This document shows, piece by piece, positions 1 to 8,687 of a stretch of 64,000 nt of DNA. The notes under the pieces are model-generated. The model searched no databases and was not told where the DNA came from. It worked only from the letters and a program-made list of their open reading frames with translations. The translations under genes were made by a program, and so were the position numbers. The DNA comes from Planctomycetota bacterium (GTDB lineage: Bacteria; Planctomycetota; UBA1135; GCA-002686595): positions 62,001 to 126,000 of the forward strand of contig PKCK01000011.1 in NCBI GenBank assembly GCA_002862085.1, in the 5' to 3' direction. The stretch's first letter is position 1. The number at the start of each line of letters is the position of its first letter.

Positions 1-1123
1 CGTCCAGGGGATAGCGCGTCCCGCGCCAGCGCACGCCTCGTGTGAGGAGCGTGACGAGGGTCGAGCGCCAGAGGATCACGAGGAAGACGAGGATCCCGAG
101 GGGGAACAGGAGACCGGTCCATCGAGGGAGTCCCGCGTCCGAGGCCGCGCGCGCGGCGCCCAGGACCTGGAGAGCAGCGCAGGCAGCGAAGAGACCTCGC
201 TCGGGAGCGGCGGCCCAGGGCGCGGCGGCGAGCAGCCAAGGCGTCACGAAGAGGCCGAGCAGCGCGGCGGTCGCCAGCGCGACGAGCGACAGACGGAAGC
301 CCACGCCGGCGAAGGCGTTCTTCTCGAGGCCGCGGATCATCGCGAACACGCCCGGATACCACTCCACCGAGGCCGCGTCGCGCGCGTAGCAGAACTCGGC
401 GCGTCCACCGTGGGCCTTGAGCAGCTGCCCGAGCGCGAGGTCGTCGTCGATGCGGAGGCGGATCTCTCCGTGGCCGCCCGCGCGGTCGTACGCGCTCCGG
501 CGCACGAGGTTCAGAGCGCCGATCCCCACGGAGGCCCGGCTGCGCGGATCCGCGACCTTCCAGGGACGCGTGAAGAGCGCGAAGAGGACCGCGAAGGTCG
601 TGATCATCACGGCGAGCAGCGGTCCTCGGGCCACGACCCGCGGCGCGCCGGCGAGGTGCGCGAGCTCGCGCTCCTCAGCGAGGGCCACCGCCGCGGCGAT
701 CGCGCCCGGAGCGAAGCGCACGTCAGCGTCCGTGAAGAGCAGGTAGTCGGAGGCCGGCGCGGAGCGGGCGCCGGCCCACAGGGCGTGGTTCTTGCCGAGC
801 CAGCCTTCGGGCAGGGCCTCGACGCGGACCAGCCTTGCATGGGCGCAGCCTGCGACGAGCGCCTCGGCGACGGCGCCCGTGCTGTCCTCCGAGCGGTCGT
901 CCACGACGACGACCTCGAGGCGGGGCCCGGCCTGGGCCATGAGGGCCGCCAGGGCGGGTCCGAGCGTCTCCGCCTCGTTCCTGGCCGGCACGATGACGCT
1001 GACGGTGGCGGCCGGGGCGGAACTCGACGGAGTGAGTCGCGGGAGGGCTCTGGAGCCGCGGACGACCGCCGCGAAGCGGATCAGCGCACCCGTGAGCAGC
1101 AACGCGGCGAAGAGCAGGAGCAT
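1..1123 (-). CDS. Glycosyltransferase family 2, membrane-anchored (3' end cut by window edge)
   Basis: This is a minus-strand gene whose C-terminus runs off the left edge. The reading begins with a hydrophobic anchor (MLLLFAALLLTGALIRF). A GT-A nucleotide-sugar domain follows, with SVIVPARNE, a VVVVDDRSED strand, a DxD-type metal site (LFTDADVRF) and a later RIDDDLALG acidic motif. Several hydrophobic segments come next, then a GVRWRGTRYPL tail. That tail and layout resemble the HpnB/CrtQ-like GT2 enzymes that glycosylate lipids or carotenoids; the substrate cannot be told from sequence. The ATG at 1121-1123 puts the anchor at the N-terminus. It is divergent from pepN with about 110 bases between them. 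Confidence 0.85.
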   Translation of the reverse strand, partial: MLLLFAALLLTGALIRFAAVVRGSRALPRLTPSSSAPAATVSVIVPARNEAETLGPALAALMAQAGPRLEVVVVDDRSEDSTGAVAEALVAGCAHARLVRVEALPEGWLGKNHALWAGARSAPASDYLLFTDADVRFAPGAIAAAVALAEERELAHLAGAPRVVARGPLLAVMITTFAVLFALFTRPWKVADPRSRASVGIGALNLVRRSAYDRAGGHGEIRLRIDDDLALGQLLKAHGGRAEFCYARDAASVEWYPGVFAMIRGLEKNAFAGVGFRLSLVALATAALLGLFVTPWLLAAAPWAAAPERGLFAACAALQVLGAARAASDAGLPRWTGLLFPLGILVFLVILWRSTLVTLLTRGVRWRGTRYPLD

Positions 1124-1232
1124 CGGTGGTCGGGCCCGGCAGCGCACCTCGAGGGTCCCTCGGGGGCGCCGCTGCTACCCTTTTCGGCCGCTCTCCGCCG
1201 GAGGACCCGGCACCCCCCAGGATTTCGACTCG

Positions 1233-3893
1233 ATGACCGTCACGACCGCTTCCGACGCCGCTCCGGACCAGGCCCCTGAGCCCAAGTTCCGCAAGGACTA
1301 CGCGCCGCCCCACTTCGACGTCGAGTCGGTCGAGCTCGAGTTCGACCTCGGCGAGGACAGGACGGAGGTGACGTCGCGCGTCGCCTACGCGCGCCGCGAG
1401 GGCTCGAGCGGGCAGCCGCTCGTCCTCCTCGGCGAGGAGCTGGAGACCCTGCGCGTCGCCGTCGACGGGCGTGAGCTCGCCGCGGAGGAGTTCGAGGCGA
1501 GGTCCGAGGAGCTCGTCGTCCCGGACGTGCCGGATCGGTTCGTGCTCGAGACCGCCGTGCGGATCCACCCGGAGCGCAACACCACCCTGATGGGGCTCTA
1601 TCGCTCGAGCGGGAACTTCTGCACCCAGTGCGAGGCCGAGGGCTTCCGGCGCATCACCTGGTTCCTGGACCGCCCCGACGTGATGAGCACCTACCGCGTG
1701 ACGATCACCGCGGACGAGGCGAAGTACCCGGTCCTCCTCTCGAACGGCAACCGCCTCTCGGTGGAGAGCCTCGGCGACGGCCGTCACCGCGCGCGCTGGG
1801 AGGACCCGTTCAAGAAGCCGAGCTACCTCTTCGCGCTGGTGGCCGGCGATCTGCACTGCCACCGGGGGAGCTTCGAGACGCTGACGGGCCGCACCATCGA
1901 GCTGGAGATCTGGGTGGAGCACCAGGACGCCGACAAGGCGGAGCACGCGCTGCGTTCCCTTCAGCGCTCGATGAAGTGGGACGAGGAGACCTTCGGCCTC
2001 GAGTACGACCTCGACCTCTACATGATCGTCGCCGTCGGCGACTTCAACATGGGGGCGATGGAGAACAAGGGGCTGAACATCTTCAACTCCAAGTACGTTC
2101 TCGCGCGGACCGACACGGCGACCGACGCTGACTTCGAGGCGGTCGAAGCGGTCATCGCTCACGAGTACTTCCACAACTGGACGGGCAACCGCGTCACCTG
2201 CCGCGACTGGTTCCAGCTCACCCTCAAGGAGGGGCTGACGGTGTACCGCGACGCGCGCTTCACCGCCGACATGACCTCGCACGCCGTGAAGCGCGTGGAC
2301 GACGTCCAGGGGCTGCGGAGCCATCAGTTCGCCGAGGACGCCGGACCGATGGCTCATCCCATCCGGCCCGAGCAGTACATCGAGATGAACAACTTCTACA
2401 CCTCGACGGTGTACGAGAAGGGCGCCGAGATCATCCGGATGTACGAGACCCTCCTGGGCCAGGACGGCTTCCGGAAGGGGATGGACCTGTACTTCGAGCG
2501 CCATGATGGGGCGGCCGTGACCTGCGACGACTTCCGCGCTGCCATGGCGGACGCGAACGGGCGCGATCTCGCCCAGTTCGAGCGCTGGTACCTGCAGAAG
2601 GGGACGCCGGGGCTGAACGCCAGCGGCTCCCACGACGAGGCGACCTCGACCTTCACCCTCGAACTCGCCCAGGAAGCGCCTGCCAACGAGCCGAACTTCG
2701 AGCCCACGCACATGCCCGTCGTCGTCGGCCTCGTCGGACCTGACGGCAGCGACATGCGCCTCGCGCTCGAGGGTGAGGACGTCGAGACGGCTCCGGTCGA
2801 GCGCGTGCTCGAGCTCACGGCCGAGCGCGCGACCTTCGTCTTCCACGGGATCTGCGCGCGTCCCGTGCCGAGCGTGCTGCGCGGCTTCTCGGCGCCGGTG
2901 CGGCTCGAGATGGAGCGGAGCCGCGAGGACCTCGCGTTCCTGCTCGCGAACGACAGCGACGCCTTCAACCGGTGGGACGCCGGTCAGTCCCTCTACACCG
3001 AGGTGCTGCTGGAGCTCAGCGCCGCCGCGGAGGCGGATCAGGAGCTCTCCCTCGACCCGCTCGTGGTCGAGGCCGTGCGCAGCGTGCTCGTGTCCCCGGA
3101 CCTCGACGGGAGCCAGAAGGCCCAGGCGATGGCGCTGCCTGGTTTCAGCGTGCTCAGCCAGGCATGCCAGCCGGTCAATCCCGCCGCGCTCATCGAGGCT
3201 CGTGACTTCGTCGCTCTCGAGCTCTCCCGTGCTCTCGAAGGCGAGCTGGTGGCGGCGCGTGACGCCGCGCGTCCGGCCGGGCCCTACTCGGCGGACAAGG
3301 CGTCGATCGACGGACGGCGCCTCTCGAACGCGGCGCTCGGACTGTGGTCGGTGAGCGGCGCGTCGGCGGCCCTGCGCGCGGCCGAGGAGCAGTTCGAGAG
3401 CGCCGACAACATGACCGACTCCCAGGCGGCCCTCGCCTGCCTCTGTCAGCACCCGGGCGAAGCGCGTGATCGCGCGCTCGCCGCTTTCCACGAGCGCTGG
3501 AAGGAGGACGCTCTGGTGCTCGACAAGTGGTTCGCCCTCCAGGCGACCTCACGCACGGTCGGCGTCGCCGAGGTCGAGGAGCTGCGGCGCCACCCCGACT
3601 TCAAGATGGAGAACCCGAATCGCATGCGGTCCCTGGTCGGGGCCTTCGTCATGCAGAACTTCCGCGGCTTCCACGCGGCGGACGGTTCGGGCTACGAGCT
3701 GCTCGCGGACGTCGTCATCGAGCTCGATGCCATGAACCCGCAGATCGCCTCGCGTCTCGCGCGCGTGCTCGGCCCCTGGCGCCAGTACGCGCCCGCGTGG
3801 GGCGACGCGATGAAGTCGGCGTCCGAGCGTATCCTCGCGAAGCCGGGGCTCTCCAAGGACGTCTTCGAGATCGTCAGCAGCTCTCTCTCCTGA
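1233..3893 (+). CDS. pepN: Aminopeptidase N, M1 family zinc metallopeptidase
   Basis: This 886-residue protein is close to the usual length of bacterial PepN (about 870). It removes N-terminal residues from cytoplasmic peptides. The substrate-binding GAMEN motif is at residues 274-278. The zinc site is HEYFH at 310-314, with the third ligand Glu at 333 in LTLKEG. A downstream catalytic-tyrosine region (MNNFYTSTVYEKG) and PepN-type C-terminal repeats follow. I chose the ATG at 1233 because the PepN-like N-terminus (FRKDYAPPHFDVESVELEFDL) starts about 18 residues later; the open frame continues upstream but without similarity. There is no signal peptide, so it is cytoplasmic. It is convergent with the stator operon. 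Confidence 0.95.
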   Translation: MTVTTASDAAPDQAPEPKFRKDYAPPHFDVESVELEFDLGEDRTEVTSRVAYARREGSSGQPLVLLGEELETLRVAVDGRELAAEEFEARSEELVVPDVPDRFVLETAVRIHPERNTTLMGLYRSSGNFCTQCEAEGFRRITWFLDRPDVMSTYRVTITADEAKYPVLLSNGNRLSVESLGDGRHRARWEDPFKKPSYLFALVAGDLHCHRGSFETLTGRTIELEIWVEHQDADKAEHALRSLQRSMKWDEETFGLEYDLDLYMIVAVGDFNMGAMENKGLNIFNSKYVLARTDTATDADFEAVEAVIAHEYFHNWTGNRVTCRDWFQLTLKEGLTVYRDARFTADMTSHAVKRVDDVQGLRSHQFAEDAGPMAHPIRPEQYIEMNNFYTSTVYEKGAEIIRMYETLLGQDGFRKGMDLYFERHDGAAVTCDDFRAAMADANGRDLAQFERWYLQKGTPGLNASGSHDEATSTFTLELAQEAPANEPNFEPTHMPVVVGLVGPDGSDMRLALEGEDVETAPVERVLELTAERATFVFHGICARPVPSVLRGFSAPVRLEMERSREDLAFLLANDSDAFNRWDAGQSLYTEVLLELSAAAEADQELSLDPLVVEAVRSVLVSPDLDGSQKAQAMALPGFSVLSQACQPVNPAALIEARDFVALELSRALEGELVAARDAARPAGPYSADKASIDGRRLSNAALGLWSVSGASAALRAAEEQFESADNMTDSQAALACLCQHPGEARDRALAAFHERWKEDALVLDKWFALQATSRTVGVAEVEELRRHPDFKMENPNRMRSLVGAFVMQNFRGFHAADGSGYELLADVVIELDAMNPQIASRLARVLGPWRQYAPAWGDAMKSASERILAKPGLSKDVFEIVSSSLS

Positions 3894-3953
3894 GGCTGCG
3901 ACGGCTCCCGCCGGGCCGGCTCGAAGGCCGGTCGCTCCGGGAGCAGCGGGCTG

Positions 3954-3974
3954 GAGGAGCCATGGCCGCTCCTC
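3954..3974. terminator. Hairpin between convergent pepN and fliN
   Basis: GAGGAGC and GCTCCTC form a perfect 7-bp stem around a 7-base loop in the short gap between pepN and fliN. A second, weaker inverted repeat (CTCCCG...CGGGAG) lies just before it. There is no clear T-tract, so its role as a bidirectional terminator is inferred from position. Confidence 0.4.
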
Positions 3975-3986
3975 GAGCGCTTCGGC

Positions 3987-4361
3987 TCAGGAGTCCTTGG
4001 CGACGGACGTGATCCTCACGCCGTAGGTGTTGTCGATGGTCACGATCTCGCCCTGGGCGATGACCTTGCCGTTGACCAGGACGTCGGCCGGCTCGTGGGC
4101 TTCGCGGTCGAGCGGTACCAGGCTGCCGGGGCCGAGCTTCACGAGCTCGCCGAGCGACAGGCTCGCACGCCCGACGCGGACGGTCACCCGGACGGGGACC
4201 TCCAGCAGGGCGTCCATACCGATGGGATGGCCGTCGGCGCCCAGCGCGCCGTCGATCTCGCCGATCTCCGCGGCCTGGATGGCCACGGCCTCGGCGGCTG
4301 CGTCGATCGCGCTCTCGAGGTCGGTCTTTCCGACGGTGGACTGTTGGGTCTCGTCACTCAT
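3987..4361 (-). CDS. fliN: Flagellar motor switch protein FliN
   Basis: This 124-residue protein is the lowest part of the flagellar C-ring. The C-terminal SpoA/FliN domain (about residues 45-120) is clear: LLEVPVRVTVRVGRASLSL, then LGPGSLVPLDREAHEPADVLVNGKVIAQGEIV and YGVRIT. The first 40 residues are an acidic, low-complexity tail. I used the ATG at 4361; an in-frame ATG further upstream adds an unsupported stretch that runs into the fliM end. It is the last gene of the motA-motB-motB2-fliL-fliM-fliN operon, immediately after fliM. Confidence 0.95.
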   Translation of the reverse strand: MSDETQQSTVGKTDLESAIDAAAEAVAIQAAEIGEIDGALGADGHPIGMDALLEVPVRVTVRVGRASLSLGELVKLGPGSLVPLDREAHEPADVLVNGKVIAQGEIVTIDNTYGVRITSVAKDS

Positions 4362-4402
4362 GGCTGAAAAGGGGGACAGGTCGGTGTTCGTTCGTTGCTC
4401 TC

Positions 4403-5365
4403 TCACCCGGACGGGTTCGCCAGGTGGCTCATGGAACCAACCTGGTCGACGGCGACAGCGAGTCGCCCGTTGACCGCTCCGAAGCGGCCCTCGGCGCAGA
4501 TGGTCTCCTCGATCTCGATCTCGATGGGCTCGCCGATCCTCGAGTCGAGCGGGATCACGTCGCCGACCTCGATCGCGAGGAGCTCGGCGAGGGGGACCTC
4601 GGTGCCGCCGAGGAGGGCGGAGAGGTCGAGATCGACGGGCGCGAGGTGGTGGGGCGCGTCGGCGCCGACGGGCTCGGTCTCGTCCTCGGGATCGACGATC
4701 CCGGGGAGGTAGAGGCGCATGTCGCTGGCCTCACGTCCTTCGCTCTCGAAGGACAGGTGGACGAGCATGCGCCGGGAGTCAGCGTCCGGGCCGAGATCCT
4801 CGAGGGTCGTCATCTCCTCGGGCTCCTGCCAGACCTCGCCCGGCTCGATCGCGAGGGAGAACTCGGCGACGATCGTCCCCAGGAGGGAGTCGAGCAGACT
4901 CGCGATCACGCGGCGCTCGGTCCGTGTGAGGACCGGGTCGCCGGCGCCGTGGGTCCCGTCACCGCCCGACTCGACCTCGGAAGTGGGCCCGGAGAGGATG
5001 AGGTCGCAGGCGATTCGCGCCGCCGCGGCGTCCCAGATCAGCCAGCCCTGCTGGCCGTTGCAGAGGAAGCCGTGGACGAGGAAGGGGCGGACGAAGCCGT
5101 CGAAGAGCCCATGCGCGTTCATCTCGGCGATCTCGCCCAGCGCGAGCTGGGGATGGCCGCGGAGCGGCCCTGCGAGGCCGTTGGCGATCGCGCCGAGGCG
5201 CGCCGAAAGCGTCTTCCGGATCCGCGCGATCCGGTCGGCTGACAGGGTCCGCGGCTCCGAGAAGTCACGCAGTGACACGACCGCGACGCGCGCGCCGCCG
5301 TCGTCCGCGCCATTGGTCGCCGCCTCGAGGGCTGCGGCTTCTTCGGGGTCCAGGTCCATCGTCAT
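4403..5365 (-). CDS. fliM: Flagellar motor switch protein FliM
   Basis: This is a 320-residue C-ring protein that couples CheY-P binding to switching. The N-terminus (LDPEEAAALEAA) fits the short CheY-binding peptide of FliM, although it is not the classic LSQDEIDALL. The middle domain (about 60-220) is divergent. The C-terminal SpoA domain (about 235-310) is typical: LLGGTEVPLAELLAIEVGDVIPLDSRI followed by EGRFGAVNGRLAVAVDQV. The gene lies between the FliL-like gene and fliN, as in many bacteria. The start could also be the second ATG two codons later. Confidence 0.9.
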   Translation of the reverse strand: MTMDLDPEEAAALEAATNGADDGGARVAVVSLRDFSEPRTLSADRIARIRKTLSARLGAIANGLAGPLRGHPQLALGEIAEMNAHGLFDGFVRPFLVHGFLCNGQQGWLIWDAAAARIACDLILSGPTSEVESGGDGTHGAGDPVLTRTERRVIASLLDSLLGTIVAEFSLAIEPGEVWQEPEEMTTLEDLGPDADSRRMLVHLSFESEGREASDMRLYLPGIVDPEDETEPVGADAPHHLAPVDLDLSALLGGTEVPLAELLAIEVGDVIPLDSRIGEPIEIEIEETICAEGRFGAVNGRLAVAVDQVGSMSHLANPSG

Positions 5366-5393
5366 GATATGCGTGTCTGCCTGATGAGCAGCG

Positions 5394-6176
5394 TCACTGG
5401 GCGATGATGTCGCCCGTGAACATGCGGCGAATCCGGCCCATCACGCCGACGTTCACCTCGCCTTCGAAGCTGTCGTCGAGGGTCGCGACGTTGACATAGA
5501 TCTTGGTGCCATCCTCGGCCTCGACGAGGACGTCGTGCTCGGCCCCGCCGAACTCGATCTGGGGCCCTCCGTCGAGCTGCAGCGTCTTCCTCCGCGCGTC
5601 CACCTTCAAGACGTGCTCGTGGAACGCGCCGCGGAAGGTGCCGTGGAGATCCTGGCTGTCACCGAGCCTCAGACCTGACATGGGGTCAGCGTCGTAGGGG
5701 GTGGGGGTCTCTCCGAGGTGCACGGGGAAGAGGACCGGCTCTGCGACCTCCTCGAGCGCGGCCGCGAAGGTCTCCCGTGACGCGGCCGCCATGACCTCGT
5801 CGATCCGGAAGCGCGAGATCGTGTACATCATCGCCTGCCGGAGCGACTTCTCGTAGTGCTCGTCCGCGATCCGGGAGGACGGGTAGGCGATGTCGTACGC
5901 GAAGTAGGAGCAGCTCGGGCTGAACTTCAGGTAGCGCGAGAAGTTGTCGTCGAGCGGGTTCCCGACGATGTCCTTCTCGAAGAAGTTGTGCATCGCGGGG
6001 CCCTGGAAGGACTTGCGCGCAGCCTTCTCCGGCATCGCGACGACCGCCAGGGTCGAGCCGAGCGTGATCAGCCCGACGACGGCTCCCAGCAGCTTGAACG
6101 AACCCCTGGAAGCTTTGGGCGTCGCCTGGTTCTCGGGCTCGTGGCCCTCGGCGTCGTTGATCTGTTCTTCGGCCAT
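5394..6176 (-). CDS. FliL-like flagellar stator-associated membrane protein
   Basis: This 260-residue protein has an acidic cytoplasmic N-terminus, one membrane segment at about residues 27-47 (FKLLGAVVGLITLGSTLAVVAM) and a periplasmic domain. The size and topology fit FliL, which rings the stator and stabilises it. The gene sits between motB2 and fliM, the usual fliL position. The periplasmic region contains a predicted helix with FLYFSR-like spacing (LRQAMMYTISRFRIDEV) but is longer than classic FliL (about 150-180 residues). It also has an extra C-terminal beta-rich segment ending in GRIRRMFTGDIIAQ. Sequence alone gives a divergent FliL; the call leans on context. Confidence 0.6.
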   Translation of the reverse strand: MAEEQINDAEGHEPENQATPKASRGSFKLLGAVVGLITLGSTLAVVAMPEKAARKSFQGPAMHNFFEKDIVGNPLDDNFSRYLKFSPSCSYFAYDIAYPSSRIADEHYEKSLRQAMMYTISRFRIDEVMAAASRETFAAALEEVAEPVLFPVHLGETPTPYDADPMSGLRLGDSQDLHGTFRGAFHEHVLKVDARRKTLQLDGGPQIEFGGAEHDVLVEAEDGTKIYVNVATLDDSFEGEVNVGVMGRIRRMFTGDIIAQ

Positions 6177-6200
6177 CGTGGTCGTATCGGTTCTGCCGCT

Positions 6201-6920
6201 TCAGTTCGCGGCGGGGATGATCAGGCGGGCGTCGACGCCGCGGCGTGCGGCGCCCTGGAGTTCCAGCTCCGAGTACCAGGCCTTGGCGCGGATCTGGTCG
6301 GTGGGGAAGCCGTGCTCCTCTTCGAGGTAGGAGACGACCGCGCGCGCCCTGGCGTGGGCGAGCCGCGTGTTGTCGCCGCCGTGGCGGGGACCAGCGTCGG
6401 TGGCGTGACCCTCGATGCTCAGGGTCTGGCCGCGGCGCGGGCGGAGCGTCTCCACGAGCGCGTCGATGTACTCGCGCGAGGTCGTCGTCAGCTCGGCGCT
6501 GTCCTCCTCGAAGGTGGCGAGCCGGGGCTGGCGGACCTCGTCGTGGGGCTCCATGGCCTGGAGATCGTCCGCACGGAGGAGCTCGTTCAGCGCTGCGTCC
6601 TCGTGGGTCGCGCGCCGCTCGGGATCGTCCTCGGGGGGCAGGTTGAAGCGCCGGCGCATCTGCTCGAAGACAGCCTGCTTCTCGTGTGCGTCGAGCACGC
6701 CGGTGAGGCCCATGGACTTGATCTGCACCACGAACGAGCCGAGGCCACGCGCCATCAGGCCGAAGTTGCGCTCCTTCGACATGGCGACCAGCAGGATGAA
6801 GAAGCACAGGATCAGGGTCATCATGTCGCCGAACGACACGAGGTAGGCAGGGGCGCCCTTCTCCTTGACCTTGTTGATCAGGATCTTCGGCCTGGGAGTG
6901 TTCGTCAGCTGAGCGGTCAT
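6201..6920 (-). CDS. Second MotB-like stator protein with degenerate OmpA domain
   Basis: This 239-residue protein has one membrane helix at about residues 25-45 containing the proton-binding Asp of MotB (SFGDMMTLILCFFILL). A linker follows, then an OmpA-type peptidoglycan-binding domain (about 135-235). That domain keeps the SIEGHATDAG strand, but where the usual NRRVE motif should be it reads ARRGVDARL, so cell-wall anchoring may be altered. The ATG at 6920 overlaps the stop of motB by four bases (ATGA), showing tight translational coupling. Together with MotA and the first MotB it may form a mixed stator. A paralogue with another anchoring role is the main alternative. Confidence 0.85.
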   Translation of the reverse strand: MTAQLTNTPRPKILINKVKEKGAPAYLVSFGDMMTLILCFFILLVAMSKERNFGLMARGLGSFVVQIKSMGLTGVLDAHEKQAVFEQMRRRFNLPPEDDPERRATHEDAALNELLRADDLQAMEPHDEVRQPRLATFEEDSAELTTTSREYIDALVETLRPRRGQTLSIEGHATDAGPRHGGDNTRLAHARARAVVSYLEEEHGFPTDQIRAKAWYSELELQGAARRGVDARLIIPAAN

Positions 6921-7708
6921 CGGCCGCCTCCCATGGGAGCCTCGCCGGGCTGCATGGCCGCGACGCGGTCCCTGCTGATGGAGACGAGTCGCACCTCGAC
7001 GCGGCGGTTGGCGCGTCGGTCGAGCGCGTTCTCCGAGTCGACGCGCGGTCGATCGGAGCCGTAGCCCTCGATGAGGACGAGGGTCGGGTCGAACCCACCG
7101 CGCTCGACGAGGACGTCTGCGGCGGCGCGCGCCCGCGCGATGGACATGGCGTAGGCGTCGGGGGAGGAGGGTGAGGGCACGAAGGCGTCGTCGGTGTGCC
7201 CCTCGACGACGACCATGAGCGGGTAGTACCCGGCGGTGTCGCCGAGCTCGGTCAAGGCCTTCTCCAGGGCGGGTCCCACCTCGTCCTCGCCGGGCTCGAA
7301 GCCGGCGTCCTCGGAGAAGCGCACGAGCACACCGTCCCCAGCGCCGCGCAGGTCGATGGGGATGTGCGCCTCGGTGAGGGACTGGCCCATCTCCTCGATG
7401 TTCTCGCGCAGCTCGTTCACCGGCCGCGTGTGACGCTTGCGCGAGCCGCGCGCGAGGTCCATGCCCAGCATGAGGTCGTCGTGCGGTGCCTCCATCGTGT
7501 CGGAGGCGCTGCTGTCGATGACGCCGCTGGTCGACATGATGTTCTTCGGGTAGGTGAACGTGTCGAACTCGCGGATGCTCGAGAAGGTGTAGAGCAGGAT
7601 GAAGAACGTCACGAGCAGCGAGACCATGTCGACGAACGTCGTGATCCACGGCGGAGCGCCGTCGACCCCGTCGGGGACGTTCTTGACGAGGATCTTCTGC
7701 TTGGGCAT
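6917..7708 (-). CDS. motB: Flagellar motor stator protein MotB
   Basis: This is a 263-residue protein. The membrane helix (about 20-42) carries the essential Asp in TFVDMVSLLVTFFILL. The C-terminal OmpA/MotB domain (about 130-250) has VVVEGHTDD, the AMSIARARAAADVL helix and the full DRRANRRVEVRL signature, so it should bind peptidoglycan and anchor the stator. It follows motA by 18 bases and overlaps the second motB-like gene by four bases. Its domain is better conserved than the downstream paralogue, so I assign motB to this one. Confidence 0.92.
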   Translation of the reverse strand: MPKQKILVKNVPDGVDGAPPWITTFVDMVSLLVTFFILLYTFSSIREFDTFTYPKNIMSTSGVIDSSASDTMEAPHDDLMLGMDLARGSRKRHTRPVNELRENIEEMGQSLTEAHIPIDLRGAGDGVLVRFSEDAGFEPGEDEVGPALEKALTELGDTAGYYPLMVVVEGHTDDAFVPSPSSPDAYAMSIARARAAADVLVERGGFDPTLVLIEGYGSDRPRVDSENALDRRANRRVEVRLVSISRDRVAAMQPGEAPMGGGR

Positions 7709-7726
7709 CGCTCGGCGTTCCTTCGA

Positions 7727-8500
7727 TCAGCCTTTCGCGTCGACGGCCGCGCGCATGGGCGGCGCGAGGAAGCCCTTGAGCTTCTCCTTGATGAGCTGCG
7801 GCTTCTCGCCGGACTGGATCGCGACCAGTCCCTCGATCATCAGCTTGCGCAGCTGCTGGTTGGTCTTGGCGACCATCTCGAGCTTGCCCGCGAGCGGGAT
7901 GAAGATCATGTTCGCGCCCATCGCGCCGTAGAGCGTCGTGAGCAGCGCCGTCGCCATCCCGAGGCCGATGCCGTTGGGATCCGACAGGTCCTGGAGCATC
8001 TGCACCAGGCCCACGAGCGTCCCGATCATCCCGAAGGCCGGCGCGAAGGCCCCGAGCTGGTCGACGATCTTCTTGCCCGTCGCGTGGCGGCTGTCCTCCC
8101 ACTCCGCCTCGAGTTCCATGATGTCGCGGACGGTGTCCGCGCCGAAGCCGTCGATCACGAGCTGGACGCCCTTGCTGAAGAAGGGGTCGTCGACGGTCTG
8201 GAGCTTGGTCTCGAGGGCGAGCAGTCCCTCCTTACGGGCGAGGTTCGCGAACTCGACGATGCGATCGATCTCCTCGGTCGGCGTCGACGCCTTCCTGATC
8301 GCCGCGACCATCATGATCTTCATCACCGGCTTCAGATCCGGCGTCGGGAAGGCCAGCATCGTCACCGCGATCGTCCCTCCGAACACGATGATCATCGAAG
8401 GGACGTGCACGAAGACCATGACCCCGCCGGGGCCGATGGCCATCGCGCCGAGGACGAGGATGAAGGCGAGCGCAGCGCCGATGATGGTGTTGAGATCCAT
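7727..8500 (-). CDS. motA: Flagellar motor stator protein MotA
   Basis: This 257-residue protein with four membrane segments forms the ion channel of the stator with MotB. Recognisable parts are the first helix (TIIGAALAFILVLGAMAIG), a second helix near FGGTIAVTMLAFP, a cytoplasmic domain (about 70-145), and the third and fourth helices with the conserved PAFGMIGTLVGLVQML and YGAMGANMIFIPLAGKL. The coupling ion cannot be decided. It is the first gene of the stator/switch operon. The ATG at 8500 has no clear Shine-Dalgarno site. The repeated 18-base element lies about 60 bases upstream. Confidence 0.94.
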   Translation of the reverse strand: MDLNTIIGAALAFILVLGAMAIGPGGVMVFVHVPSMIIVFGGTIAVTMLAFPTPDLKPVMKIMMVAAIRKASTPTEEIDRIVEFANLARKEGLLALETKLQTVDDPFFSKGVQLVIDGFGADTVRDIMELEAEWEDSRHATGKKIVDQLGAFAPAFGMIGTLVGLVQMLQDLSDPNGIGLGMATALLTTLYGAMGANMIFIPLAGKLEMVAKTNQQLRKLMIEGLVAIQSGEKPQLIKEKLKGFLAPPMRAAVDAKG

Positions 8501-8558
8501 GGATCGTCGACGCCCCCGGGGGACGGAGCGTCACGGGTCCAGGTATCGACCTCGGGAG

Positions 8559-8576
8559 CGAATCCCTTGATGGTCC
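8559..8576 (-). promoter_or_regulatory. 18-base element shared by two flagellar operons (copy 1, upstream of motA)
   Basis: The minus strand reads GGACCATCAAGGGATTCG, identical over 18 bases to the copy at 27553-27570. It is 59 bases before the motA start. A small hairpin (CACCCC/GGGGTG, 8576-8592) and an A/T-rich run lie directly upstream of it. The inner TCAAGGGA followed 12 bases later by GTCGATAC resembles a FliA (sigma-28) promoter with a long spacer. It could instead be an activator site. Confidence 0.55.
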
Positions 8577-8687
8577 ACCCCGATTGGGGGTGAAAAATCT
8601 TCGGGACCGGGCGGCACCAGGCCTCCTGACGGCCAGGGAGAGCCTCCGAGGCGATGGATCGGCGAGGGGCGTCCGTATTCTCGGGGC

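Noticed and set aside
723-3491. A 922-codon open frame on the minus strand opposite pepN.
   Set aside because: It is the mirror frame of a very GC-rich gene, with Arg/Glu/His/Val-rich low-complexity translation and no family motif; pepN on the plus strand has a full catalytic site.
8528-8541. TGGACCCGTGACGC before motA (minus) as a sigma-54 promoter.
   Set aside because: GG and GC are nine, not ten, bases apart and the -12 half is poor.
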